Positions 41,409-52,841 are shown, counted from the stretch's first letter. The stretch is 64,000 bases of DNA from Planctomyces sp. (GCA_019636235.1 JAHBXW010000001.1:620001-684000), one strand, 5' to 3'. Numbers and translations: made by a program. Notes: generated by a model from the letters alone, not told the origin.

Positions 41409-42524
41409 ATGCCGCAGCGATCCAAGGACCTGTTCGACGATACGGTGATGACGTTCGGGGAACACCTCGAAGCGCTCCGCATCCATCTGTTCAAGGCGTT
41501 GGTCGGCGTCGTTCTGGCGATGATCTTCTGCCTGTACCACGGCGACGTCATTGTCGCGATCGTCCGCCAGCCGCTGGACCATGCGCTGAAGACTTACGGC
41601 CGGAATTTCGCCGGCGGCGAGGACGGGGACCAGCCGGCAGAGAAGAAATCGTCCTGGGGGAAGATCAAGCAGTGGACCGGCCTGGACACGCTGTTCGGCT
41701 CCGAGGGGGACGAGGCCCCTGCGGACGAGCCGCCGCTGGAATCGGACGCGCCCGCGGCGGAAGCGGTGGAACCCCCTGACACGATGACCGTCCAGGTGTC
41801 GGCGGCGCAGATCGCCAGGGCCCTGCATGACTTTGACGCGGAACAATTCCCACTGCCGGCGGGCGAGGCCGCAAATGGAACCGTCTCGCTGCAGGTGACG
41901 TCGCCCTTGATCCGCGAACTGAAGAACGTCGTCCTGATGTCGCAGCGGCCGGTCACGCTGAACGTCCAGGAAGGCTTCATGATGTACCTGAAGCTGTCCT
42001 TCGTGGGGGGCCTGATCGTCGCCAGCCCGTGGGTCTTTTATCAGGTGTGGATGTTTATCGCGGCGGGGCTGTATCCGCACGAGCGGAAGTACGTGTACCT
42101 GTACGGCGGCCTCAGTCTGGCGCTGTTTCTGATCGGCGTCGTGTTCTGCTACTACCTGGTGTTTCCGTTTGTGCTGCGGTTCCTGGTGAGCTTCAACGCG
42201 GACCTGGAGCTGGTGCTGCAGGCGCGGCTGTCCGAGTGGGTGTCGTTCGCGATTCTGCTGCCGGTGATGTTCGGCGTGAGCTTCCAGTTGCCGCTGGTGA
42301 TGCTGTTCCTGGAGCGCTTGCAGATCCTGGAGACGCAGACGTTCATCGATCAGCGGCGGATGGCAATTCTGCTGATATCGATTCTATCGATGGTGCTGAC
42401 GCCGGCTGACCCGATCAGCATGTTGCTGATGATGTTTCCGCTGATGGGGCTGTACGAGCTGGGTATCCTGTTGTGCAGGCGGCTGCCCGGTCATGCGCCG
42501 GAGGACGAACCGGCCGCCGGGTAA
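41409..42524 (+). CDS. tatC: Twin-arginine translocase TatC with large periplasmic insertion
   Basis: 371 aa, against about 250 for the usual protein. The N-terminus has the receptor motif FGEHLEALR (16-24) and TM1 (~27-45). Instead of a short first periplasmic loop there is an acidic, low-complexity plus ordered insert of about 120 residues (~62-180). TM2 follows with the family stretch ASPWVFYQVWMFIAAGLYPHERKY, then four more segments ending in LTPADPISMLLMMFPLMGLYELGI. TatC recognises Tat signal peptides in the inner membrane. The LpoB-like gene at 58.4 kb carries such a signal. No tatA/B is adjacent. Confidence 0.92.
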   Translation: MPQRSKDLFDDTVMTFGEHLEALRIHLFKALVGVVLAMIFCLYHGDVIVAIVRQPLDHALKTYGRNFAGGEDGDQPAEKKSSWGKIKQWTGLDTLFGSEGDEAPADEPPLESDAPAAEAVEPPDTMTVQVSAAQIARALHDFDAEQFPLPAGEAANGTVSLQVTSPLIRELKNVVLMSQRPVTLNVQEGFMMYLKLSFVGGLIVASPWVFYQVWMFIAAGLYPHERKYVYLYGGLSLALFLIGVVFCYYLVFPFVLRFLVSFNADLELVLQARLSEWVSFAILLPVMFGVSFQLPLVMLFLERLQILETQTFIDQRRMAILLISILSMVLTPADPISMLLMMFPLMGLYELGILLCRRLPGHAPEDEPAAG

Positions 42525-42673
42525 TCCGACTCGGAGGCCCGTGCGACTTCGAACTCGCCGGCGATCGCGCCGGAAGCCGTTGCAGGGGGTCCGCCCGTCT
42601 GGAACGATGAGGAAACCGATTTCGGGCGACCAGCGTCCCACAGGCGGTCCGGCGGGCGTGGATGGGAAGTGCG

Positions 42674-44161
42674 ATGTCATTGCAGCATGCATTCAGCGTC
42701 TTTCGAACGCGATTCAGCCCGTTCGTCTTTGCGATGACCTGGCTGCGGACGCGGGCCTGGAAATCGCTCGTCTGGAGCACTCCGGCGATCGGCATCGCCC
42801 TGGGCGCCGCGGCGGTCATGTCGGAATCGGCTGCCGTCTCGGACGGCGACCGCTTGAATCGCTACGTCGCGGCGGCCGAACGGGCCATCGCCCGAGAGGA
42901 TTTCGAGGGCGCGGAACTCCGCTACCGCCGCGCGATGCAGATTGATCCTTCCAACGGCGACGTCCGATTCGGCATCGGCGTCGTGACGGCCCAGCAGGGG
43001 GACATGCCTCGCGCCGTCCAGCAGATGTCGGTCCTCGCGGAAGAGCGGACGGAGTCCGGCGCCCGCGCAGCGTTCTGGATCGTCGAGAAGATGCTGGAAT
43101 CCAAGAACCTGTCGCGGGACGATCAGCGGCTGCTGCTGAACCGGCTGGAGCGGATCGTCGAAATCAGCCCCAAGCACGTTCCGGCGCGGCTGGAACTCGC
43201 CCGTCGGTATGTGGAGGCGGGGTTCGCCACCAGAGCCGTCGAACACATGAAGGCCGCCGCCGCGGAGCAGCCCGAGCATCTGCTGCTGCTGTCGCAGGTG
43301 TACACGCGGGCGGGTCAGCCGGCTCAGGCGCGGGTCACGGCGGAGCAGGCGTCGCGCTACTGGACGCGGCGGCTGGAGGTTGAGCCGCAGAACGTGGTGG
43401 CGCGGATGCGGTATGCGGATTCGCTGATGGCGCTGAACCGCCATCAGGACGCCGTGGACGCGATCAATGAGGGGCTGCGACTGGGGAACTCGCCCGAGCT
43501 GCGGCGTCACGCAGGGGCGATCCACGCGGTCCTGGCGAGTGTGGCGATCAAATCCAGGGATTCCGCGGCCGCGTTGACGCTGCTCAGCGCCGCCCTGCAA
43601 TACGACCCGGCCAGCGTGCCGGCGCTGAGCCTGTTGACGAGCCTGGCCGGCGAGCAGGATTCCAGCGCGGAGGCGCGGCGCATGCTCAAGGAGCGGCTCG
43701 CCGCGGGGAACGTCCCCTGGATGATCCACCTGCTGCTGGGCACGAGCGCCGCCGGCGATGACTCTGCAGAGGCGGAACGGCACCTGGAGCAGGCGCTGGC
43801 CCTCAATCCCAAAGTCCCGGAGACGTTGAACAACCTCGCGTGGGTGCTTTCCGCGCAGCAGCCGCCCAAGCTGGAACGGGCGCTGGAGCTGGCCGATCAG
43901 GCCGTCTCACTGGCGCCGGCGCGACCCGAATTTCGGGAGACGCGCGGTCAGATCCTCGTCAAATTGATGCGCTGGCAGGATGCCCTGGCCGACCTGGAAC
44001 TCGCCCTCCCGGCGTACAACTCCAGCGAGGCGCTGCGTCCCGGAGTCTCCAAGATTCACGATGCGCTGGCCGCGGCGTATGCCGGCCTGGGCGACGACCA
44101 GATGGCGTCGGAACACCAGCGGCTGGCCGCGGCGCGCGGCGGCTCGGCCGCCCTGCCCTGA
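42674..44161 (+). CDS. TPR protein with N-terminal membrane anchor
   Basis: 495 aa; the ATG at 42674 follows GGGAAG, with an alternative at 42662. Residues ~20-50 hold a membrane or signal segment (VWSTPAIGIALGAAAVMSE). Then come many TPR-like units of 34 residues, such as AERAIAREDFEGAELRYRRAMQIDPSNGDVRFGIGVV and EAERHLEQALALNPKVPETLNNLAWVLS. TPR arrays serve as protein-docking scaffolds. No enzyme domain. It stands 150 bp after tatC. Confidence 0.75.
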   Translation: MSLQHAFSVFRTRFSPFVFAMTWLRTRAWKSLVWSTPAIGIALGAAAVMSESAAVSDGDRLNRYVAAAERAIAREDFEGAELRYRRAMQIDPSNGDVRFGIGVVTAQQGDMPRAVQQMSVLAEERTESGARAAFWIVEKMLESKNLSRDDQRLLLNRLERIVEISPKHVPARLELARRYVEAGFATRAVEHMKAAAAEQPEHLLLLSQVYTRAGQPAQARVTAEQASRYWTRRLEVEPQNVVARMRYADSLMALNRHQDAVDAINEGLRLGNSPELRRHAGAIHAVLASVAIKSRDSAAALTLLSAALQYDPASVPALSLLTSLAGEQDSSAEARRMLKERLAAGNVPWMIHLLLGTSAAGDDSAEAERHLEQALALNPKVPETLNNLAWVLSAQQPPKLERALELADQAVSLAPARPEFRETRGQILVKLMRWQDALADLELALPAYNSSEALRPGVSKIHDALAAAYAGLGDDQMASEHQRLAAARGGSAALP

Positions 44162-44394
44162 GAATTCTCCCGCGATCGGGCCACTGGCGACGTAACACCC
44201 GCAGGCGGCGACCGCCGCCACGCGGCCGGATCGCGTGAAGGGCGCGCGGTTCCTGGGCGCCGTAGCAGTTTCGCCCGCAACCCGCCCAGCATGCAGACAT
44301 TGCGTCTGTCCCCCGGCCGGGTATCCTTGTCCACAGGGCGGCGGCGAGCGGCCGTGCCCGGTTCATGAACTTTCGCAGTCGGAGGCGCCGACGC

Positions 44395-46035
44395 ATGAAG
44401 ACGGCAAGGCATGGCAGGACGGCCGCAGCGTTCGTCGGGTTGTTGCTCGGCTTCTGCCTTCACTCAACCGGGACGCTCCACGCCGAGACCGCCGCAGACG
44501 CGCCGGCGGCATCCGACGAGGCGCAGCGGCTGGCCGATCGCATCGACGAGTTGATCGCCGCGCGCTGGGCCGCGGATGGCATCACTCCGGCGCCCATCTC
44601 CGACGATGCGGAGTTCTACCGCCGGGCGTCGCTCGATCTGTGCGGACGGACGCCCCCCGGTTCTGAAGTTCGCGACTTCATCGCGGACAATTCTCCGGAC
44701 AAGCGGCGCGCCGCGATCGACCGGATGCTCTCCGGGCCGACGTACATCGTGAATGCGACGAATCGCTGGCGGGAGGCGATGATCCCCGAGGCCTCCGCGC
44801 AACAGGAGGCCCGGTTCTCCCTGCCCGGCTTTGAATCGTGGCTGCGATCGCGGATCGCCGAGAACCGGAATTTCGCCGAGATCGCCCGGGAAATGCTGAC
44901 GCTGCCGATCGGCGGCGACTCGATGGCGGCCTTCCTGCAGCCGACGGAACCGACGCCGGCGGCGTTCTACCAGGCGAAGCAAGGCAAGCCGGAAGAGCTG
45001 GGAGCGGCGACGTCGCGGCTGTTCCTGGGCGTGCGGCTCGAATGCGCACAGTGCCACGACCACCCGTTTGATTCCTGGAAGCGCGAGCAGTTCTGGGAAT
45101 ACGCCGCGTTCTTCGGCGACCTGCAGCCCATGCAGCCGCCGGAAAGTCTGGCGGAAGTCGTCTCGATCGCCCTGCCCGACAAACGATCGCTGAAGATTCC
45201 CGAAACGGACATCGTCGTCACGGCCGGGTTTCTGGACGGTCAGCGTCCGAACTGGAACGCCGGTTCCGCCGCTTCGACGCGGGACGTCCTCGCGGAGTGG
45301 ATCACGTCCCGGGACAACCCCTGGTTCGCACGCGCGGCCGCCAACCGCGTCTGGGCGCAGATGTTCGGCATCGGACTTGTCGAACCTCTGGACGATTTCA
45401 GCCCGAACAATCCGCCCAGCCATCCGGAACTTTTGGACGATCTCGCGACCGCGTTCGCTGATCAGGGATACGACCTGCGGTTCCTGACGCGGGCCATCGC
45501 CCTCAGCCAGACGTACCAGCGGACCAGCCGCCGGACGCACGACTCGCAGGACGATCCGCGCACATTCGCCCGAGTGTCCGTGCGGGCGATGTCGCCCGAA
45601 CAGATCTTCGACAGCCTCGCCCAGGCCACCGGGTACCTGCAGCCGTTCGACCCCGAAGCGCCGCTGGACTTCAACAACGATCCGGCGCGGCAGGAATTCC
45701 TGGAGACGTTCGCCAACGACAGCGAATCGACGATCGAACGGCAGTCGACGATCCTCCAGGCGCTGACGCTGATGAACGGCGCCTACATCGCCGAAGCGAC
45801 GGACATTGTCCGCAGCCGCACGTTGACCGCCGTGGTTGAAGCGCCGTTCCTGGACGTGTCCGAGAAGATCGAGGCGCTGTTTTTCGCGGCGTTGAGCCGG
45901 TCCCCACTTCCCGAGGAGCTTTCAAAGTTCCGCGAGTACGTCGAGGCGGGCGGGCCGACGGGGGATCAACAGCAGGCGCTGGCGGACGTGTACTGGGCGA
46001 TCCTCAATTCGAGCGAATTCGCTGTCAATCACTGA
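44395..46035 (+). CDS. DUF1549/DUF1553 secreted protein with CxxCH motif
   Basis: 546 aa from the ATG at 44395, which gives a signal peptide (AAAFVGLLLGFCLHSTGTLHA). The DUF1549 part (IDELIAARWAADGITPAPISDDAEFYRRASLDLCGRTP) comes first. ECAQCHDHPFDSWKREQFWEYAAFFG carries the CAQCH motif, resembling a heme c site. The DUF1553 part (WITSRDNPWFARAAANRVWAQMFGIGLVEPLDDF...) follows. The pair is a signature of planctomycetes and some verrucomicrobia, often beside a DUF1501 sulfatase-like gene; none is adjacent here. Function in the family is not known to me. Confidence 0.9.
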   Translation: MKTARHGRTAAAFVGLLLGFCLHSTGTLHAETAADAPAASDEAQRLADRIDELIAARWAADGITPAPISDDAEFYRRASLDLCGRTPPGSEVRDFIADNSPDKRRAAIDRMLSGPTYIVNATNRWREAMIPEASAQQEARFSLPGFESWLRSRIAENRNFAEIAREMLTLPIGGDSMAAFLQPTEPTPAAFYQAKQGKPEELGAATSRLFLGVRLECAQCHDHPFDSWKREQFWEYAAFFGDLQPMQPPESLAEVVSIALPDKRSLKIPETDIVVTAGFLDGQRPNWNAGSAASTRDVLAEWITSRDNPWFARAAANRVWAQMFGIGLVEPLDDFSPNNPPSHPELLDDLATAFADQGYDLRFLTRAIALSQTYQRTSRRTHDSQDDPRTFARVSVRAMSPEQIFDSLAQATGYLQPFDPEAPLDFNNDPARQEFLETFANDSESTIERQSTILQALTLMNGAYIAEATDIVRSRTLTAVVEAPFLDVSEKIEALFFAALSRSPLPEELSKFREYVEAGGPTGDQQQALADVYWAILNSSEFAVNH

Positions 46036-46134
46036 CGAACGGCCCCGCGACACGCCAGCCGCGCTGACCGCGGCCGTACCGGCGTGCCACTGCGACGCTC
46101 GCGCCGCCGGTCGACGGGTCGTCGCCAGCCCCCG

Positions 46135-48348
46135 TCACGAGGGGGGATCTTCGCCCAGCATCCGCCAGAATTCCTCTTCTCCCGCGTCCGATTCCGCTGC
46201 AGGCCGGGCGGGTCGGCCCGACGGCGTCGCGCCGGGACGTCCGGAGGCGCCGGGACGTCCCTTCGCGCCAGGAGGCCGTTGCGTGTGGGACGGCCGCTGT
46301 GCGGCGCCGGCCGGCCGCTGCGATGAGTTCGAGGGTTTCGAGGACTTCGAGGCAGGGCTCGCCGGCTGTTGAGCTCCCGCCGGCTTCCCGCCGCGAGCCA
46401 ACACCTCCCCGCAGGCGACGCAGCGTCCGCGGGAATCGATCGGTTCGCCGCAGGCGTTGCACAACAGGATCGGCCGGTCGGCTTCCTCGATCGGCGCCGG
46501 TGACCGCTCGCGTTTCAGGGATGCCGCTCGCGGAGGGGTGGTCATTGGCGCCCCCGCCTTGCGTCCGGAATCCGCCGGGACGAATGTGCTCGGTCCGCGC
46601 GGCGCAGGAGCGGGAGGCGCCGCAGGGGGCTCCTTCGCTGCATGCGCCTGCGGCGTGGCCGACTTTCGCTGCACCGACTTTCGCGGGGCCAATTCACGCT
46701 GGGGAGTGGACTGCGAAGCGGCCGCCTGCGGGGGAGGCAGGGGCGGAGACTCGGAGGCTGCGCCCGCCTCGCGCGGCAGCGTGCGGAGGTTTTCTTCGCG
46801 GATGATCGTCGTTCGCGCCGCCAGTCCGCTTTGCGGCTCCCGGGCGGTGACATGCACGCGCGCCTGCTCGTCGTAGTGAATCGTCACTTCGATCGGCGTC
46901 ATCGCCGGCAGGTTCGGCGGCAGCCCGTCGATCTGGCATTCGCCGAGGTCCACATGCGGATCGCCCGGAGTCGCTGCCCCTTCGATGATCCGCAGGCTGA
47001 CCCGGTGCTGATTGGCGCTGACGGTTCCGAAATTCTGCCGGGCGGAGACTGGCAGCGGCGTGTTCGGCGGAATCAGATCGTAGGGCTGACGCCGCCCCGT
47101 GACCGGATCGCGGACCAAGATCCCCAGCGATCGCGCGCTGACGCTCTGCTGCTTGAACCGCGCCAGCCGCGCCGTCGCCTCCTGATTCAGCACCGACGCC
47201 GTCAGCTTCTCGCCGCTGAGCAGCATGCCGCAGTAGTACGCGGCCCCGTGCGCGATCGACTGATCCGGCGACAACGTCGAATTCAATGTCGCCCCGCTGA
47301 AGCTCTGCAGCATGCTCCGAATCATCGGCATCCGCGAGGCGCCCCCCGTCACCAGCACGGCGTTGACGTGCGCCCAGCCGGCGTGTTTCGATGAAGCGGC
47401 CCCGCGTCCTTCCGTCTTGAGCTTATGCTCGCGGAGCATCTGTTCGGTGATCAGCCGCGCCTTTTCGACCAGCGACTGCGTGAGCTTCTCGAACTGGGCG
47501 CGGTCGATGGCGAACGTCTTGCGGCGTCCGCCATGCTGCATCACGATCGCCGCCCGCGGCCGCACGCTGAGCGCGCGTTTCGCCTGTTCGACGTCGATGG
47601 ACAACGCCTGCATGCTCTGCCGGTCCAGCCGCGGATCGTTCTCCGGAGACTCCCGTACGAACTGCTCGCAGGCCCAGTTCGACAGCGCCTGATTCCAGTC
47701 GAGGCCCCCCAGCCGCAGATCGCCCCCTGTGGCGACGACGGTCACCTGGTCCTTGTTGTAGCGCACCAGAGACAGGTCGAACGTGCCGCCCCCGAGATCG
47801 AACACCATCACCGTCTGGTCATCCGCCAGTTCCGCGAACCACATCCCCTCCCCCAGCACGTAACACAGCGCCGCCGCCACGGGTTCGTTGATGACGTCGA
47901 CCCGCTCCAGCCCCGCCTTTGTCCCCGCCTCGATCGTCCGTTGCCGCTGGAAATCGCTGAACTGCGCCGGCACGGTCACGACCGCGTGCCGGATCGTGAC
48001 GCCCAGCCGCTCCTCCGCGCCGTCCAGCAGCTTGCGGATGATGAACGACGAAATATCGACCGGAGAATACGACTGGCCGTCGATCACCCAGTTCTTGCGG
48101 GGATCGCCCATGAAGCGCTTGGCGTGCTGTACGACTCGCTCCGGCTGGGCGACGGCGTTTCGCTGGGCTTCGGTGCCGACGACGATCTCATCCCCTTCAA
48201 ACAGGACGACCGACGGCGTGCTGAGTTCCCCCTCGGAATTGGGGCAGCCGACCGGCTGCCCCTGAGGCGTCAGATAGGACAGGCACGAATAGGTCGTGCC
48301 GAGATCGATGCCCACGGCCTGCAGCGCCGGAGCCGTCTTCGGAGGCAT
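46135..48348 (-). CDS. Hsp70 (DnaK-like) with Pro-rich zinc-ribbon tail
   Basis: 737 aa. Residues ~10-400 are the Hsp70 ATPase: GIDLGTTYSCLSYL, VITVPAQF-like VVTVPAQFSDFQRQ, VINEPVAAALCY, VFDLGGGTFDLSLV and LVTGGASRMPMIRSML. Residues ~400-545 are the beta-sandwich substrate domain, without the usual lid. From ~545 on the chain is Pro/Ala/Ser-rich, with a zinc-ribbon-like CNACGE...CVACGE at about 630-650 and a final helix EEEFWRMLGED. Canonical DnaK is ~640 aa with a helical lid. It stands alone; grpE and dnaJ are not seen. Confidence 0.88.
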   Translation of the reverse strand: MPPKTAPALQAVGIDLGTTYSCLSYLTPQGQPVGCPNSEGELSTPSVVLFEGDEIVVGTEAQRNAVAQPERVVQHAKRFMGDPRKNWVIDGQSYSPVDISSFIIRKLLDGAEERLGVTIRHAVVTVPAQFSDFQRQRTIEAGTKAGLERVDVINEPVAAALCYVLGEGMWFAELADDQTVMVFDLGGGTFDLSLVRYNKDQVTVVATGGDLRLGGLDWNQALSNWACEQFVRESPENDPRLDRQSMQALSIDVEQAKRALSVRPRAAIVMQHGGRRKTFAIDRAQFEKLTQSLVEKARLITEQMLREHKLKTEGRGAASSKHAGWAHVNAVLVTGGASRMPMIRSMLQSFSGATLNSTLSPDQSIAHGAAYYCGMLLSGEKLTASVLNQEATARLARFKQQSVSARSLGILVRDPVTGRRQPYDLIPPNTPLPVSARQNFGTVSANQHRVSLRIIEGAATPGDPHVDLGECQIDGLPPNLPAMTPIEVTIHYDEQARVHVTAREPQSGLAARTTIIREENLRTLPREAGAASESPPLPPPQAAASQSTPQRELAPRKSVQRKSATPQAHAAKEPPAAPPAPAPRGPSTFVPADSGRKAGAPMTTPPRAASLKRERSPAPIEEADRPILLCNACGEPIDSRGRCVACGEVLARGGKPAGAQQPASPASKSSKPSNSSQRPAGAAQRPSHTQRPPGAKGRPGASGRPGATPSGRPARPAAESDAGEEEFWRMLGEDPPS

Positions 48349-48643
48349 GGTCCCGCCTTCGCAGTGTCAGAGGTCTGGTCGGACTTTCGACGTCGACGCC
48401 GAGCGCCGATTTCATCCTAGCACCGGCCGTTCACCAAATGCCACGCGGCGCATGCCGAGACTAACGCAGCCCCTGCGGGCGGGCGGCCGCATTCCCGGAC
48501 GGCTCCGGAATCCGCAGCGTTTGCAGGCCGCGGCCGGGCGTCTAAGATCGAAGGTTCCTGACGCCGACCGAGGACCGTCGCGCCCCTCCCTCGCGAGTCC
48601 CCGGCCCGAACATTCCCACCCCTTCCGCTGACAGGTTTCACCC

Positions 48644-49741
<1,098 letters not shown>

Positions 49742-49752
49742 TCGCCTCCGGC

Positions 49753-50577
49753 ATGTCGTTCCGCCCGAACTATTCCCGCGTCTGGCTGACGTTCGTCCGC
49801 AACTCGCTGATCCGCGAGATGACGTTCCGCGGCAACTTCATCGCCGAAGTGCTGACGATCCTGTTCTGGTTCGCGGCGCAGATCGTGCTGTTCGACGTCA
49901 TCTACCGGCACGCGCCGCTGATCCGCGACTGGACGCGGCACGAGTATTTCGCCTTCATGGCGACGGGGATGCTGGTCAACTCCATCGTCGAGGCGCTGTT
50001 CATGCCGAACTGTGCGAACTTCGGCGAGCTGATTCGCACAGGCAACCTGGACTTCGCGCTGCTCAAGCCGATCGACACCCAGTTCCTGATTTCGACGCAA
50101 TACTTTTCGTGGTCGCAGATCGTCGAGATCGCGCTGGCCATCGCGCTGCTGGTGCGTTCCGTCTGGGCCTCCGGCATCCCTGTCACGCCGGGCCGGGTGA
50201 TCGTCTACGCCGGACTCGTCGCTTGTGCGGTCGCGTTCTACTACGCGCTGATGCTGGTTCTCGCCAGCACCAGCGTGTGGCTGGGCCGGAATCAGAGCCT
50301 GTACGACTTCTGGTTCTACATCACGTCGTTCGGCCGGTACCCGCAGAACGTCTATCGCGGCCAGTCGGCGGTCGGGGACGTGATCTGGTTCGGATTCTCG
50401 TTTCTGGTCCCTTTGCTGCTGGTCATCACGCTGCCCGCCCGCGTCGTGCTGTCGAAGGTCATCGAGCCCGACATCCGGATCATCGTCCTGGCCCCGGCGG
50501 GGACGCTGTTGCTGTTGTGGGTCGCCCGAGTCGTGTTTCAGAAGGCGCTGAACTCCTACCGCAGCGCGAGTTCCTGA
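49753..50577 (+). CDS. ABC-2 type permease subunit
   Basis: 274 aa with six membrane segments, from the ATG at 49753 (the frame opens earlier without similarity). [27 protein letters not shown] and the stretch [25 protein letters not shown] are marks of the ABC-2 group, in which two permeases and one ATPase form an exporter. The ATPase and second permease are not in this window. It follows the adenylate-forming gene by 11 bp, which may mean the pair exports a product made from an activated acid. Confidence 0.8.
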   Translation: MSFRPNYSRVWLTFVRNSLIREMTFRGNFIAEVLTILFWFAAQIVLFDVIYRHAPLIRDWTRHEYFAFMATGMLVNSIVEALFMPNCANFGELIRTGNLDFALLKPIDTQFLISTQYFSWSQIVEIALAIALLVRSVWASGIPVTPGRVIVYAGLVACAVAFYYALMLVLASTSVWLGRNQSLYDFWFYITSFGRYPQNVYRGQSAVGDVIWFGFSFLVPLLLVITLPARVVLSKVIEPDIRIIVLAPAGTLLLLWVARVVFQKALNSYRSASS

Positions 50578-50687
50578 GGCGCGCACGCGGGGCGACAAGC
50601 CACGTCCCGTCGAAGCGCCGCCCCCGGCCAGGCACAAACAGCCCGTCGTTCCCCTGCCTGGCAGCCGTCCGCTATAACTCCTCCACC

Positions 50688-51485
50688 ATGAAGCAGAACC
50701 CAGTCAAACAGGCGTTGCGGGCCGGCAAACCGCAGGTCGGCACCTGGCTGTCGCTCGGAAACCTGACCGCCGCGCGCGTCCTGGCACGATCCGGATTTCC
50801 CTGGCTGACGGTCGATCTGGAGCATTCGCCGATCGACTGGAACGAGGCGGCGGCGCTGTTCGGCGCGATCGCCGATGCCGGCTGCGTGCCGCTATGCCGC
50901 GTCCCCGAGGGGCGCCACGAGAACATCAAGCGGGCCCTCGATTCGGGCGCGTTCGGAATCGTCGTCCCGATGGTCGACACCGTCGAACAGGCGCAGGCCG
51001 CCATCGCCGCGGCGAAGTATCCGCCGACCGGGAACCGGTCCGTGGGAGGGACGCTGCCGTCGATCAATTTCGACGCGGGACCCGGCGAGTATTTCCGTCG
51101 GGCGAACGACGAGATTCTGGTGATCCTGCAGACGGAATCGCCGCGCGGCGTCGAGAACGCCGAAGCGATCTACAGCCTGCCCGGCGTGGATGCGATCTTC
51201 GTCGGCCCCAACGATCTGACCGCGCAGATGCGCGGCCCCGACGGCAAGGACCCGTCGCCTGAAGCGCACGAGGCCATGCTGCAGCGCATCCTCGCCGCCG
51301 GCCGCAAAACGGGCACGCCTGTCGGCCTGCACGTCATGAGCGTTGAAGCCTGCCGGACCCGGATCGACGAGGGCTGGCAGTTCATCGCCCTGGGCAGCGA
51401 ACTGCGGGCCATGACCGTGCAGGTCCAGCAATGGCTGGGCGCTCTCGATATGCGTCCCGAGAAGGGCGAGCTCGCGCGGTACTGA
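50688..51485 (+). CDS. HpcH/HpaI-family aldolase
   Basis: 265 aa from the ATG at 50688. The fold is the class II pyruvate aldolase: [53 protein letters not shown], and the metal-binding [34 protein letters not shown]. Known members (HpaI, RhmA, GarL) split 2-keto-3-deoxy sugar acids or related ketoacids into pyruvate and an aldehyde. The substrate cannot be read from sequence. 110 bp separate it from the permease gene, and the SDR gene follows at 28 bp. Confidence 0.9.
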   Translation: MKQNPVKQALRAGKPQVGTWLSLGNLTAARVLARSGFPWLTVDLEHSPIDWNEAAALFGAIADAGCVPLCRVPEGRHENIKRALDSGAFGIVVPMVDTVEQAQAAIAAAKYPPTGNRSVGGTLPSINFDAGPGEYFRRANDEILVILQTESPRGVENAEAIYSLPGVDAIFVGPNDLTAQMRGPDGKDPSPEAHEAMLQRILAAGRKTGTPVGLHVMSVEACRTRIDEGWQFIALGSELRAMTVQVQQWLGALDMRPEKGELARY

Positions 51486-51513
51486 CTGGACGAATCGAAA
51501 GGCGAGGCGCCGG

Positions 51514-52536
51514 ATGGCCAGGGATGGCTCGGAATCGGAACGCCGACTGCTCGTGACGGGCGCGACAGGACTCGTCGGACGCCACGTCGTGGAACGGGCT
51601 CTGAACGAAGGCTGGGACATTGCGGCGCTGGTCCGCCAGCCGGAGGCCTGCGCGGCATTCGAACCCCGCGGCGTGCGGCTGATTCCGGGATCGCTGACGG
51701 ACGCCGATTCCATCGCCCGAGCCGCCGCCGGCGTCACGCATGTCGTTCACTGCGCGGCGAAGGTCGGCGACTGGGGACCGGTGGAGGCCTATCGCGAGGT
51801 CAACGTCCAGGGGCTGCGGAATCTGCTGCGGGCGTTCGAGAATTCGGCCGCGCTGAAGCGATTCGTCCATGTGAGTTCGCTGGGCGTGTATCCCGCCCGC
51901 GATCACTACGGGACCGATGAATCGACGCCGCCCAGCGCCTCGGGCATCGACGGCTACACCCGCTCCAAGGTCGAAGCCGAAGCGGAGCTGCTGCGCGCAG
52001 TCCGCGACCGCGGCCTGCCCGGAGTCATCGTCCGACCGGGCTTCATCTACGGCCCCGGCGACCGGTCCGTGCTGCCGCGGTTGCTGGAGCGGCTGGCCGC
52101 CGGGCAGTTCCGGTATCTGGGCGATCCCGATCGGCTGATGAACAACACCTGCGTCGCGAACCTGATCGACGCCATCTGGCTGGTGTTGAACCGTGACGAT
52201 CTCGCGGGCGAAGCGTTCAATGTCACGGATGGCCGGCTGGTGTCAAAACGGGAGTTCGTCTCGACGGTGGCACGGCTGGCCGGCCTGCCGGAGCCGACGC
52301 GGGTTGTGCCGCTCGGCCTGGCCCGGGGGCTGGCGACGCTGTTGGAGACAATCTGGCGCTGGCGGTGCCGCGAGACGGCGCCGGTGCTGTCGCGAGCCCG
52401 CATCAAGTTTCTGGGCCTTAATCTCGACTTTTCGATCGACAAGGCGAAACGCGTCCTCGGGTATAATCCGCGGGTCGATTTTCAACAGGGGATTGTCGAC
52501 GCGATGTCGTCCCTGCAGGAGCCGCCGGCGCCATGA
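51514..52536 (+). CDS. 3-beta-HSD-like NAD(P)-dependent SDR
   Basis: 340 aa; the ATG at 51514 is preceded by AAAGGCGAGG. The Rossmann motif is VTGATGLVGRHV. VVHCAAKVGDWG, the Ser of VHVSSLGVY, the Tyr-x3-Lys in GYTRSKVEAE, and VRPGFIYGPGD mark an extended SDR of the 3-beta-hydroxysteroid dehydrogenase/isomerase type. The C-terminal part (IKFLGLNLDFSIDKAKRVLGYNPRVDFQQGI) is also of this class. Bacterial kin act on sterols, lipids (OleD type) or sugars. It is coupled to the next gene by ATGA. Confidence 0.82.
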   Translation: MARDGSESERRLLVTGATGLVGRHVVERALNEGWDIAALVRQPEACAAFEPRGVRLIPGSLTDADSIARAAAGVTHVVHCAAKVGDWGPVEAYREVNVQGLRNLLRAFENSAALKRFVHVSSLGVYPARDHYGTDESTPPSASGIDGYTRSKVEAEAELLRAVRDRGLPGVIVRPGFIYGPGDRSVLPRLLERLAAGQFRYLGDPDRLMNNTCVANLIDAIWLVLNRDDLAGEAFNVTDGRLVSKREFVSTVARLAGLPEPTRVVPLGLARGLATLLETIWRWRCRETAPVLSRARIKFLGLNLDFSIDKAKRVLGYNPRVDFQQGIVDAMSSLQEPPAP

Positions 52537-52841
52537 ACCCGCTCCCGCCGCTCGAAATCGATGAGATCCGGCAGGCGTCCGCATCGTCGCCCGCTGCACA
52601 CGAATCCGCAGAATCTGCGGAACTGGCCAGCCTGTCGTCGGTGGACGTCGCCGCGCGCTGGATCGTGGGGCTTGCGATTTACGTCGCATCCATCGGACCG
52701 ATGTACTGGCACTGGCACGCAGCGAAGTTCGTCAACGGTCCGAAGTGGATCGCCGTGCTCTACGAGCCTTTGTATCTGGCCTCGAATTTCAAGCCCGTCG
52801 GCCGCTGGCTGAACTGGTACATCCAGTTGTGGATTGAATAG
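52533..52841 (+). CDS. Small membrane protein coupled to the SDR gene
   Basis: 102 aa; its ATG overlaps the stop of the SDR gene by four bases. Residues 1-35 are Ser/Ala/Glu-rich, then a membrane stretch (WIVGLAIYVASIGPMYWHW) and a possible re-entrant or second helix (VLYEPLYLASNFKPVGRWLNWYIQLWIE). No family recognised. The coupling suggests a partner of the SDR at the membrane. Confidence 0.6.
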   Translation: MNPLPPLEIDEIRQASASSPAAHESAESAELASLSSVDVAARWIVGLAIYVASIGPMYWHWHAAKFVNGPKWIAVLYEPLYLASNFKPVGRWLNWYIQLWIE

